Part shown: one piece after another, positions 24,976 to 33,162 of the stretch
Position numbering within the stretch: the stretch's first letter is position 1
Layout: every line of letters starts with the position of its first letter
Origin: Rossellomorea marisflavi
GTDB lineage: Bacteria > Bacillota > Bacilli > Bacillales > Bacillaceae_B
Length of the DNA: 64,000 nucleotides
Direction: 5' to 3'
Assembly (NCBI GenBank): GCA_003667865.1
Contig: CP033051.1
Coordinates: 2,253,501 to 2,317,500, forward strand
Translations under genes and position numbers: made by a program
The notes under the pieces: model-generated
Databases searched by the model: none
Seen by the model: the letters and a program-made list of their open reading frames with translations, nothing else
Told to the model about the DNA's origin: nothing

Positions 24976-25024
24976 TTGACAAAGAAATCAGACAAATTTA
25001 TAATTCAAATTGTAATCGATTACA
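24976..25024 (+). promoter_or_regulatory. perfect sigma-A promoter with LacI-type operator over the start site
   Basis: TTGACA (24976-24981), a 17-base spacer and TATAAT (24999-25004) are an exact consensus. The perfect 14-base palindrome TGTAATCGATTACA (25011-25024) begins where transcription should start, so the LacI-family repressor can block its own promoter. Confidence 0.85.
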
Positions 25025-25192
25025 TTCTAAGTTTTTCTTAGTTGCTATATCTACAGATGATTTTTAGCGGGAATGCGTGTAACATCTTTAGAGGACAACT
25101 CTTGAGATGTAGGTTAAAGAAGGTTCATTTATCTTTCTGAGTGCAAGCTACATTTATAGAGAAATATTGATAAATGAAAGAAGGACCCATCC

Positions 25193-26182
25193 ATGGCAAA
25201 TATTCAACAAGTTGCTGAAAAAGCAGGTGTTTCCGTTGCTACGGTTTCCAGAGTGCTCAACAATAATACTACTGTTTCACCAAAAACTAGGCTAAAGGTT
25301 GAAAGCGCTATACAAGAGTTAAACTATGAACCAAGTATGCTAGGTAGAAACCTTAGAAACTCAGAGAGTAGATTATTGCTTGTTCTAATACCTAGCATTT
25401 CAAATCCTTTTTATACAGAAATCATAAATGGGATCCAAGACACAGCAATTGGTCAAAATTACAATATACTCTTGTGTGAAACGGATTCGAATCCAGATAG
25501 GGAAAACATCTATTTTAATATGATTCGAAATAAGTTGGCAGATGGAATTATTTCAATGGACCCTGCGGTTAATAAACAAAAATTAATAGAATTAGCAGCA
25601 CAGTATCCGATTATCCAATGTAGTGAGTATGAAGAAGGTGGAGAAATTCCATACGTTACAATTGATAATGAAATGGCTGCATACCATGCTGTAAGACATT
25701 TAGTTAAATTGGGGCATGAGAAAATTGCGTTAATTAATTCGGATGAAAAGTTTTTATATGCCCGTCAACGTAGGGCTGGATATGAAAAAGCTTTACAAGA
25801 ATCTGGCTTAATGATTGAAGAGAAGTGGATTTACAATACACAGCAGCTTGAATTTGATGACGGTAGTCAAGCAATGAGGTATCTTCTTACATTAGAAGAA
25901 AGGCCCACAGCAGTATTTGCAGTATCAGATACTCTGGCAATCGGTGCTCTAAAACAAATAAATGCATCAAAACTAAGGGTTCCTGAAGATATTGCTCTTG
26001 TAGGGTTTGATAAAATTAGCTTTTCAAATATGACAAACCCTACACTTACAACCATCTCTCAGCCTATGTATAAAATGGGAAGTACAGCAGGAATGATGCT
26101 GATTAATAGAATAAAAGGAAATAAGGTGGATAGTGTCATACTTGACCATGAATTAGTGATTCGTGAATCAACCCTGGGGTAA
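25193..26182 (+). CDS. LacI family transcriptional regulator
   Basis: A 329-residue repressor. The N-terminal HTH IQQVAEKAGVSVATVSRVLNNNTTVSP is followed by the hinge helix, and a periplasmic-binding-protein-like effector domain (about 60-329) contains LVLIPSISNPFYTEIINGIQD, HLVKLGHEKIALIN and the C-terminal VGFDKISFSNMTNPTLTTISQP. It is predicted to bind the TGTAAT-CG-ATTACA operators on both sides of the divergent promoter region and to be released by a sugar or sugar derivative. It heads the ABC transporter genes. A hairpin (ACCGACATTAAA with its complement, 26202-26233) separates it from the binding-protein gene. Confidence 0.92.
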   Translation: MANIQQVAEKAGVSVATVSRVLNNNTTVSPKTRLKVESAIQELNYEPSMLGRNLRNSESRLLLVLIPSISNPFYTEIINGIQDTAIGQNYNILLCETDSNPDRENIYFNMIRNKLADGIISMDPAVNKQKLIELAAQYPIIQCSEYEEGGEIPYVTIDNEMAAYHAVRHLVKLGHEKIALINSDEKFLYARQRRAGYEKALQESGLMIEEKWIYNTQQLEFDDGSQAMRYLLTLEERPTAVFAVSDTLAIGALKQINASKLRVPEDIALVGFDKISFSNMTNPTLTTISQPMYKMGSTAGMMLINRIKGNKVDSVILDHELVIRESTLG

Positions 26183-26246
26183 TCCCATTTGGGACTCGCG
26201 AACCGACATTAAAACAATCCTTTAATGTCGGTCAGTTAGCCTCAAA

Positions 26247-26260
26247 TGAAAACGATTACA
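26247..26260 (+). promoter_or_regulatory. probable CcpA cre site / half-operator before the binding-protein gene
   Basis: TGAAAACGATTACA fits the cre pattern TGWAANCGNTNWCA. It also contains the ATTACA arm of the local LacI-type operator. It lies 45 bases before the ATG and would couple transport to carbon catabolite control. Confidence 0.6.
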
Positions 26261-26304
26261 TTAGGGGTTGGATTCTGTTTTAAAATGAAAAGGGGGAAAT
26301 TAGT

Positions 26305-27258
26305 ATGAAACGTTGGTTGACTGTATTACTAGTATCTGTTATAACATTTGGTCTTGTAGCTTGCTCAAGCAGTAGCTCAGGAGATGATGATTCTGTTGTG
26401 TTAGGAATTGCTTTACCTTCTGCTACACATGGATGGATGGGTGCACTTATTCAAAATGCTGAAGAACAAGCAAAAGCACTTGTTGAAGATGGCACAATTG
26501 ATGAATATGAATTTACAACTGCTGATAACCCAGCAGACCAAGCAAATAATGTAGAAGATTTAATCGCGCAAGGTGTCGATGTTATAGTAATGCTTCCAAT
26601 TGAATCAGAAGCATTATCACCAGTAGCGGCTAAAGTAAAGGATGAAGGTATTCCTTTAGTAATTGTTGACCGTGAATTAACAAATGATGCAGCAACAGTA
26701 GTTGTTAAAGGTGATAACACAGGGATTGGTACGAACGCTGGTGAATACTTTGTAGAACAGTTAGATGGTAAAGGGAAAGTAGTTGAAATTTCAGGGCCAT
26801 CAAGCTCTGTTACAAAGCAACGTAGCGATGGTTTCCGTGAATCTATTGAGGGATCTGATATTGAAATCATTGCTTCACAGTCAGGTGATTTCTCTACAGA
26901 AGCTTCTCTAAAAGTAATGGAAAACATTTTAACTGCACAACCTGAAATCGATGCAGTGTATACACAAGACGATGGTATGGCACTAGGAGTTATTCAAGCA
27001 ATTAAAGAGTCAAATAGAACAGACATTAAGTTTGTTACAGGTGCTGCAGGTAGTAAAGAAGTATATGAAATTATCCAAGAAGATGGACTTATCAAGGCTA
27101 CATTCTTATATTCTCCACTAATGGTTATGGATGCAGTTATAATTGGAGCAGATTTAGCGAATGGTAAAGAAGCTGAAAGTGCTGAAGTGGTAATTCCAGC
27201 AACTCCAGTAACAAAGGATAATATCGAAGAACATTATGATGCTGACGCAGCATTTTAA
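26305..27258 (+). CDS. sugar ABC transporter substrate-binding lipoprotein (RbsB-like)
   Basis: A 317-residue lipoprotein. The signal peptide ends in the lipobox LVAC followed by a Ser/Gly/Asp linker, so it is anchored outside the membrane. The mature part is a type I periplasmic-binding fold of the ribose/galactose cluster: VLGIALPSATHGWMGALIQNAEEQAKAL, the VDVIVMLPIESEALSPVAAKVKDEGIPLVIVDRE strand-helix block, and VYTQDDGMALGVIQAI. The ligand is unknown. A cre-like site lies upstream, and a strong hairpin without a T-run follows, which could raise the level of this message over the downstream transporter genes. Confidence 0.92.
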   Translation: MKRWLTVLLVSVITFGLVACSSSSSGDDDSVVLGIALPSATHGWMGALIQNAEEQAKALVEDGTIDEYEFTTADNPADQANNVEDLIAQGVDVIVMLPIESEALSPVAAKVKDEGIPLVIVDRELTNDAATVVVKGDNTGIGTNAGEYFVEQLDGKGKVVEISGPSSSVTKQRSDGFRESIEGSDIEIIASQSGDFSTEASLKVMENILTAQPEIDAVYTQDDGMALGVIQAIKESNRTDIKFVTGAAGSKEVYEIIQEDGLIKATFLYSPLMVMDAVIIGADLANGKEAESAEVVIPATPVTKDNIEEHYDADAAF

Positions 27259-27281
27259 ATAAGAATCATAGATTAAAAGGA

Positions 27282-27312
27282 ATACGGTAATTGCCAAGTA
27301 ATTACCGTATCC
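27282..27312 (+). other. intercistronic hairpin after the binding-protein gene
   Basis: ATACGGTAATT pairs perfectly with AATTACCGTAT around a 7-base loop, with no following T-run. It probably stabilises or processes the upstream mRNA segment. The rest of the 207-base gap before the ATPase gene shows no gene. Confidence 0.6.
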
Positions 27313-27465
27313 CAAATATGAACAACCATGCTGTAAAAGTAGTAGATCTCCTCAACCATTCAAGTGGGGTAGATTGCTAACAAATCACAAGACTTATATT
27401 GATAAAAGAGCGGACAGAAATGATGAGATTAGCCGTCTCTCACTTGATTAAAGGGGGGAACAGAT

Positions 27466-28977
27466 TTGACTCAAACTATTTTAGAAATGAAGGATATAAA
27501 AAAATCATTTAATCAAGTACAGGTTCTACACGGAGTGGATCTCACTTTAAACAAGGGTGAAATTCATGCACTACTTGGGGAAAATGGAGCTGGAAAGTCG
27601 ACACTTATGAATATATTAGGTGGAGTGCATCAGCCAGAAAGTGGTGTCATTACATTAGATGGGAAAGAAATAAAAATCGATAATCCCCGTATCTCACAAG
27701 AGAACGGTGTAAGCTTTATTCATCAGGAATTGAATGTTGTGACTGATTTAACTGTCTATGAAAATATGTTTTTAGGGTCTGAGCTACGCAATAAATGGGG
27801 CATGATTGATGTCAAAGAGATGTGCAGACAAACAAGTGAAGTCCTCTCCAAACTAGGAGTAGATCTTGATCCGAAAAAGATTGTTAGAGATTTAGATACA
27901 TCCTATAAACAAATGATTGAAATAGCAAAAGCGTTATTACGTGATTCTAAGATTATTATTATGGATGAACCTACAACATCATTAACCGATAATGAAGTTG
28001 ATCGTTTATTTGAATTAATGCGTTCTTTAAAGCAATCTGGTGTATCCATTATCTATATATCTCACAAGCTAAAGGAAATTCAAGCAGTATGTGATAGATA
28101 TACCGTACTACGTGATGGACATCTTGTGGGAAATGGTGATATTAAGGATGTAGATTTAGCAGGGATTGCACAGTTAATGGTGGGGAAATCTGTTTCCACA
28201 GAGGCATTTTATCATGAGAAAAGCAGTGGTGAACCTGTTTTAACTGTAAAGAACTTAACAAGTGAAGGGCTCTTTAAAGGTATTCATTTTTCTGTAGCAA
28301 AAGGTGAGGTCGTCGGCTTTACTGGATTGGCAGGAGATGGACGAACAGAGCTATTCGAGAGTATTTTTGGATTCCGAAAAAAATATAGCGGTGTCATTGA
28401 AGTGAATGGGACTCCTATTAAAATAAATCATCCAATAAAGGCTGTTAAAGCCGGTATTGGATTTGTACCGAAAAATAGAAAAGAAAATGCAATTATTAAA
28501 GATTTAAGTGTTATTGAAAATATGAGTCTATCATCAATCAAAAATTTTGAGAAGAATGGTTTGATTCATTCCAAACGTGAGCAGGAAAAATTTCAACAAT
28601 ACAAAGATCAACTAAATATTAAAGTACATGACCCAAACGTAAAGATAGATACATTAAGTGGTGGAAATCAACAAAAAGTTGTCATTGCAAAATGGCTTGA
28701 AGCTGATGGCGATATTATTATTTTTGATAATCCAACCCAAGGAATTGATGTAGGAGCAAAAAATGAGATTTATCAGCACATTATGAATTTAGCCGAACAA
28801 GGTAAAGGAATCATCATTTTGTCTTCAGAGGCACCTGAAATTCTTCGTGTGTGTGAGCGAATCAATATTATGTTCCAAGGCGAAATAACTGGAAGATTTA
28901 GTCGCGAAGAATTGACCGAGGAAATCATTATGGAATATGCAACCGGTTCAAAAAGGGAGGCAAAAAACATTGGCTAA
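27466..28977 (+). CDS. sugar ABC transporter ATP-binding protein, two ATPase domains (RbsA/MglA-like)
   Basis: A 503-residue cytoplasmic ATPase with tandem ABC domains. The first has Walker A GENGAGKST (about residues 38-46), a degenerate signature DTSYKQMIEIAKAL and Walker B IIIMDEPT. The second has the weak P-loop GLAGDGRTE, signature LSGGNQQKV and Walker B IIIFDNPTQGIDVG. This asymmetric pattern is standard for the ribose/xylose/galactose importers. The TTG start is preceded by AAGGGGGGAA. The end of the gene overlaps the permease start by eight bases. Confidence 0.93.
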   Translation: MTQTILEMKDIKKSFNQVQVLHGVDLTLNKGEIHALLGENGAGKSTLMNILGGVHQPESGVITLDGKEIKIDNPRISQENGVSFIHQELNVVTDLTVYENMFLGSELRNKWGMIDVKEMCRQTSEVLSKLGVDLDPKKIVRDLDTSYKQMIEIAKALLRDSKIIIMDEPTTSLTDNEVDRLFELMRSLKQSGVSIIYISHKLKEIQAVCDRYTVLRDGHLVGNGDIKDVDLAGIAQLMVGKSVSTEAFYHEKSSGEPVLTVKNLTSEGLFKGIHFSVAKGEVVGFTGLAGDGRTELFESIFGFRKKYSGVIEVNGTPIKINHPIKAVKAGIGFVPKNRKENAIIKDLSVIENMSLSSIKNFEKNGLIHSKREQEKFQQYKDQLNIKVHDPNVKIDTLSGGNQQKVVIAKWLEADGDIIIFDNPTQGIDVGAKNEIYQHIMNLAEQGKGIIILSSEAPEILRVCERINIMFQGEITGRFSREELTEEIIMEYATGSKREAKNIG

Positions 28978-29941
28978 TATACAAGTAAGTAAAAATTCTA
29001 ATAGTGGGCTAAAAAGCTCAAAATTACATTGGCTTTGGAGTGAATATAGTGTAGTCATTGCCTTCGTCCTCATATTTATTGTAGCAGCAATAATGAATGA
29101 TCGTTTCCTATCTATTCAAAACCAAATGAATATCTTAATGCAAGTGTCAACCATTGGTATCATTGCATTAGGTATGACAGTTGTAATGCTTTCGGGAGGA
29201 ATTGATCTTTCCGTTGGTTCTGTACTTGCAATGGTAGGTGTATTTTCTATTCTTGCTATCAATGCAACAGGCAGCATTTTTGTGGGAGTGTTGGCTGCAC
29301 TGGCAATTGGTGCATTTGCAGGATTCTTGAATGGAATGTTGATATCAAAAGGAAAAATTGCTTCTTTCATTGCAACACTCGGAATGATGGCTGGAGCGAG
29401 GTCCATTGCCTTATATACAGCAGATGGAGGAAGTATCTCGAGTGAAGTACAAGGCTTCTCTAAAATTGCAAATACAGAATTAGGAATTGTAGACTTACCA
29501 ATTATTATCTTCTTATTATTAACATTCCTTGTATATATTTTAATGAAGAAAACAAGATTCGGACGATATGTATATGCACTTGGAAGTAATGAGAAAGCAG
29601 CATTACTATCTGCTATTCGAGTAGACCGTATAAAAATAGGCGTTTACTCACTATGTGGCTTATTAGTTGGTATTGCAGCAATTATTGAAACTTCACGTTT
29701 AAACTCTATCTCCTCCTCTAGCTCAGGGAATTTATACGAGCTTGATGCCATTGCGGCCGTTATTATAGGTGGAACGCGAATGACAGGTGGAAAAGGGAAG
29801 GTTCTTGGCACATTTTTTGGTGTCTTATTATTAGGCGTACTAAATAACATGATGAACCTATTAGACATTTCTCCTCATCTACAAGGTCTAGTGAAAGGCT
29901 TAATTATAATAGTAGCGGTATTTTTCCAGAAGAGAGACTAA
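28970..29941 (+). CDS. sugar ABC transporter permease (RbsC-like)
   Basis: A 323-residue integral membrane permease of the RbsC/XylH/AraH family with about ten hydrophobic segments. Blocks include RFLSIQNQMNILMQVSTIGIIALGMTVVMLSGGIDLSVGS, GKIASFIATLGMMAGARSIAL and LDAIAAVIIGGTRMTGGKGKVLGTFFG, all characteristic. The TTG at 28970 is chosen because GGGAGG lies nine bases upstream and it overlaps the ATPase stop as in coupled operons. It works with the preceding ATPase and the binding lipoprotein. Confidence 0.93.
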   Translation: MANIQVSKNSNSGLKSSKLHWLWSEYSVVIAFVLIFIVAAIMNDRFLSIQNQMNILMQVSTIGIIALGMTVVMLSGGIDLSVGSVLAMVGVFSILAINATGSIFVGVLAALAIGAFAGFLNGMLISKGKIASFIATLGMMAGARSIALYTADGGSISSEVQGFSKIANTELGIVDLPIIIFLLLTFLVYILMKKTRFGRYVYALGSNEKAALLSAIRVDRIKIGVYSLCGLLVGIAAIIETSRLNSISSSSSGNLYELDAIAAVIIGGTRMTGGKGKVLGTFFGVLLLGVLNNMMNLLDISPHLQGLVKGLIIIVAVFFQKRD

Positions 29942-29953
29942 GGAGGATTATTT

Positions 29954-30961
29954 GTGAAACAAATTAGCGTTGGTATTATTGGGTGTGGCTCCATTACAAA
30001 ATTTCGCCACGCACCAGAATATAAAGCGAACCCATACGTAAAAGAGATTATTTTCTACGATCGAAATATAGAACGATCCCAAGCATTAGCAAAAGAGTTT
30101 AATGGCAGAGTGGTTGAAACTTTAGAAGAGTTATATCAAGATCCTGAAATTGTTGCCATTAGTGATTGTTCTTCAAATGAAACACATCACATTAATTCTA
30201 CAAATGCCTTATTACATGGAAAACATGTATTATGTGAAAAACCTTTGGCGATAAATGTAAAACATGCAGAGGAAATTGTAAAAGCACAAAAAAAATCAGG
30301 AATGAAGCTAATGGTTGATCATAATCAAAGATTGACAAGAGCTCATCAAAAAGCGAAGGAAATTATTGAAAGAAAAGAGCTTGGTGACGTACTTACCTTT
30401 AAGACTTCCTTTGGTCATCGTGGACCTGAAACATGGGGTGTTGATCAAACAAATGCTACATGGTTTTTTAAAAAAGAACGCTCTCATACAGGTGTAGCAG
30501 GAGATCTGGGAATTCATAAAATTGACCTTATACACTATCTTTTAGATGATGAGATCGTAGATGTGCATGCATACCATGGTGCTCTTGATAAAATTGATGA
30601 AAATGGTAATCCCATAGAAGTTTGTGATAATGTCGTTTCAATTTTAAAAACTAAGAAAGGTAGATTAGGTACTGCTTCATTTTCATGGACCTATTATGGT
30701 GCAGAAGATAATGCTACTACAATTTATTGTCAAAAGGGTATTATCAAGATTTATCATTCACCAGAAAATCAACTAATTGTTGAGACAAAGGGTGGAGAAG
30801 TAATTCGATACCAACTTGAAGAGATTCAAACAAATGACAATCAGACGAGTACCGGAATTATAGATGCATTTATTGATTGTATCATTAATGATAAAGACCC
30901 TCTTATAACGGGAGAAGAAGCCCTTTCATCTCTTAAAGTAATAGAAAGAATGTTAGGATGA
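29954..30961 (+). CDS. Gfo/Idh/MocA family NAD(P)-dependent sugar/polyol dehydrogenase
   Basis: A 335-residue oxidoreductase. The N-terminal Rossmann motif is VGIIGCGSITKFRHAPEY, and the family block HVLCEKPLAIN contains the catalytic Lys (EKP). The C-terminal alpha/beta domain has GDLGIHKIDLIHYLL with the conserved Asp and His. Such enzymes oxidise inositols, sugars or sugar acids, often to a keto form that an AP2Ec-type isomerase then handles. That matches the divergent isomerase of this locus. The GTG start follows AGGAGGA, 12 bases after the permease stop. It is the last gene of the operon. Confidence 0.92.
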   Translation: MKQISVGIIGCGSITKFRHAPEYKANPYVKEIIFYDRNIERSQALAKEFNGRVVETLEELYQDPEIVAISDCSSNETHHINSTNALLHGKHVLCEKPLAINVKHAEEIVKAQKKSGMKLMVDHNQRLTRAHQKAKEIIERKELGDVLTFKTSFGHRGPETWGVDQTNATWFFKKERSHTGVAGDLGIHKIDLIHYLLDDEIVDVHAYHGALDKIDENGNPIEVCDNVVSILKTKKGRLGTASFSWTYYGAEDNATTIYCQKGIIKIYHSPENQLIVETKGGEVIRYQLEEIQTNDNQTSTGIIDAFIDCIINDKDPLITGEEALSSLKVIERMLG

Positions 30962-31017
30962 TTTTTCGTTAACTTAATTTTCATCAAATAATTCTTATAT
31001 CTTAACCGAACATAGTA

Positions 31018-31048
31018 GAAAAAGGATGCTGATTAGCATCCTTTTTTC
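31018..31048. terminator. bidirectional terminator of the sugar operon
   Basis: AAAAAGGATGCT and AGCATCCTTTTTT form a 12-bp stem with a GATT loop and T-runs on both strands. Confidence 0.85.
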
Positions 31049-31811
31049 ACCATAATGAGTCTAATAAAGAAGACTGAATTAGATTTGTATCAATATTACA
31101 GGTCTCTGCATCGATGCCATATTGCCAAATCTGTACTGGAACAAATTCAGGAACTTCAGGTTGGAATTCTGGTGCATTTTGTTTACTGGTTACCCCAATA
31201 TAAGGTGAAGAACTGTGCCAGATTGAAATACCTGAAGGGTCTTCAATATTCGTTAAAAATTCTTCATAAGCAGCAGAAAGATTCTCTCCAGGTGCAAAAA
31301 TCCCGTAATACCCTACATTATAAGAAGATGCCTTAATGGTTTCATACCACCCAAGTAAGAATGCTGAATCAACTGGGTATGACGGTTCAATATCAGCATA
31401 AATATATACCCCTTCAGGAATACCTATTTCTTGGGCATAGGCAATTGCAACTTCTGCTTCTGCAACTGCATTTTCATATCCCCTAGCATCTGTGAAATGA
31501 TTATAAATTGGGATAATCTTGATATCTCTTTCATGTAGGAACGCGACCTCTTCAGAACTTAGTCCAAATGATACCCCCTCTTTTGTCCCAAGATAACGAC
31601 CAAAAGCAGCAGGTTCACCAAAATTATCTCGAATACATGCATAAAAATCTTCTTCTACAATGCTTGCAGAATCAACTCCCCAAACATACTCAGGCATCGT
31701 ATCTGGTTGATCTGGAGTAGAGTTGTTTTCCTCTCGGGAAGAGCTAGAACAAGCACCCAAAAACAGGACGAACAATAATCCAAACATAGGAATCATTTGT
31801 TTCCATCTCAT
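31047..31811 (-). CDS. lipoprotein with DUF1906/Rv2525c-like glycoside-hydrolase-like domain
   Basis: A 254-residue lipoprotein. The signal peptide leads to the lipobox FLGAC and a Ser/Asn/Pro linker. The mature domain (about 50-254) starts with YVWGVDSAS and contains GEPAAFGRYLG, DIKIIPIYNHF, GVYIYADIEPSYPVDSAFLLGWYE, VGYYGIFAPG and PVQIWQYGIDAETCNIDTN. This layout is that of the DUF1906 (Rv2525c-like) TIM-barrel family related to wall-lytic glycosidases; the Asp/Glu of YADIEP may be catalytic. The substrate is probably cell-wall glycan. The start could also be a GTG four codons upstream. Confidence 0.8.
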   Translation of the reverse strand: MRWKQMIPMFGLLFVLFLGACSSSSREENNSTPDQPDTMPEYVWGVDSASIVEEDFYACIRDNFGEPAAFGRYLGTKEGVSFGLSSEEVAFLHERDIKIIPIYNHFTDARGYENAVAEAEVAIAYAQEIGIPEGVYIYADIEPSYPVDSAFLLGWYETIKASSYNVGYYGIFAPGENLSAAYEEFLTNIEDPSGISIWHSSSPYIGVTSKQNAPEFQPEVPEFVPVQIWQYGIDAETCNIDTNLIQSSLLDSLW

Positions 31812-32094
31812 GCTTAGCCACACACTCCCATCTTGATGTAGTCCTAAACAGACTATTCATAGATGGACGATAAGGTATGGGCGCTTGTACAATTTGCATT
31901 TTTATGGGGACTAAGACTACATACATAATAGAAATGAAATGAATTCCCTTATAAGGAGCGGTCTATTTCATCCTGCACTTTCATTGACTCAAAAACTACT
32001 AGAGATAAAAAAGAATAGAGAAGTATTGTGTGGAATTAGAAGAGCTTGAACTAGCTATTGACTGAGAATAGATGATAAATGGGTATTTTAATTG

Positions 32095-32136
32095 AATTAT
32101 AATCTCAACCATTGGTTGAGATTATAATTTTTTCAA
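32095..32136 (+). terminator. orphan perfect palindrome with T-run upstream of the HTH-methyltransferase gene
   Basis: The arms 32095-32111 and 32113-32129 are exact reverse complements (TATAATCTCAACC core) and TTTTTT follows. It has the form of an intrinsic terminator, but no plus-strand gene lies upstream (31824-32200 is gene-free). It could be an attenuator, an operator or the end of a small RNA. Confidence 0.6.
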
Positions 32137-32200
32137 ATGTACGGTTATTGTTATAACACTCTCCTAGAATTAAAATACAGTAAGAATGGAGTGTGTGAAA

Positions 32201-33025
32201 ATGAAACAAAACCTATCAAAAAATATTCACATATACAGAAAAGAAAAGGGCTTAACGCAGGAGGGGCTAGCCCAGCAGCTCGGAGTTTCCTATCAAGCTG
32301 TTTCTAAATGGGAAAATGCACAAACAATGCCTGATATTTTAATGTTACCTGAATTATCTAGAGTACTAGAGGTGAGTATAGAAAAGCTATTAGGCTATGT
32401 CTCCTTTGATAAACAGGTAACCATTTACGAGACAGAATATGGAACGTCAGATTATTATTGGGGTCTTCAACCGAATTCTGCCTGCTATCGAATTCTAGAG
32501 CTTATGCCACCAACGAGACACATAAAAGTTTTAGACATTGGCTGCGGTGAAGGAAAGGATGCAGTATTCCTTGCAAGAAATGGATATGATGTTACTGCCT
32601 TTGACATAACAGACCATGGCATTGAAAAAACAAAAAGACTAGCGGACCAAGTAGGAGTTCACATAAACGTGTTTAAAGCGGATATACTTGATTACAGACT
32701 GTCATCAGAGTTTGATATCTTATTTTCTAGTGGCGTACTTCACTATGTAAAACCAACTTACCGTGAAGAAATCATGGAAAATTATAAAAGGTATACCTCT
32801 GACAATGGAATGCATTTCTTTAATGTATTTGTTCAAAAGCCCTTTATAGCACCACCTCCTGAAAACGAACCACATTCGTTTCATTGGAAATCCGGAGAGC
32901 TAATCACTTATTACCATGATTGGCTAATTGAAAGCTGTCCGGAAGTGATTTTTGATTGTAATTCATCGGGTATTCCACATCAGCATGCTATGAGTAAGCT
33001 GGTGGCAAAAAAACTAGCACAATAA
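32201..33025 (+). CDS. XRE HTH domain fused to a SAM-dependent methyltransferase
   Basis: A 274-residue fusion. Residues 1-65 are a Cro/C1-type helix-turn-helix (KGLTQEGLAQQLGVSYQAVSKWENAQTMPDI). Residues 85-270 are a class I methyltransferase of the TehB/UbiE type with SAM motif I VLDIGCGEGKDAVFLARNGYDVTAFDIT and LFSSGVLHYVKP. The fold suggests methylation of a small or oxyanion-like molecule, coupled to its own transcriptional control; the actual substrate is unknown. ATG 32201 has GGAG nine bases upstream. A perfect palindrome lies 70 bases before the start and may be its operator or attenuator. Confidence 0.85.
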   Translation: MKQNLSKNIHIYRKEKGLTQEGLAQQLGVSYQAVSKWENAQTMPDILMLPELSRVLEVSIEKLLGYVSFDKQVTIYETEYGTSDYYWGLQPNSACYRILELMPPTRHIKVLDIGCGEGKDAVFLARNGYDVTAFDITDHGIEKTKRLADQVGVHINVFKADILDYRLSSEFDILFSSGVLHYVKPTYREEIMENYKRYTSDNGMHFFNVFVQKPFIAPPPENEPHSFHWKSGELITYYHDWLIESCPEVIFDCNSSGIPHQHAMSKLVAKKLAQ

Positions 33026-33040
33026 AAGAATAGTAGTACT

Positions 33041-33083
33041 AAAAGGGTACATTTTTCTCAAAGAGGGTGTATCCTTTTTTTTA
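33041..33083 (+). terminator. intrinsic terminator
   Basis: AAAGGGTACA and TGTATCCTTT form a stem with one mismatch, followed by a run of eight T. Confidence 0.7.
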
Positions 33084-33162
33084 TAAAAAGAAGGAATATT
33101 CTCAACTGTATGGAACCTAACTACTAGGATATTTTTCCAAAGATGAAAACGGAGGAACCATA

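Noticed and set aside
26451..26927. 158-codon frame opposite the sugar-binding lipoprotein gene
   Set aside because: Antisense shadow of a strongly biased coding sequence; the product looks like no protein family.
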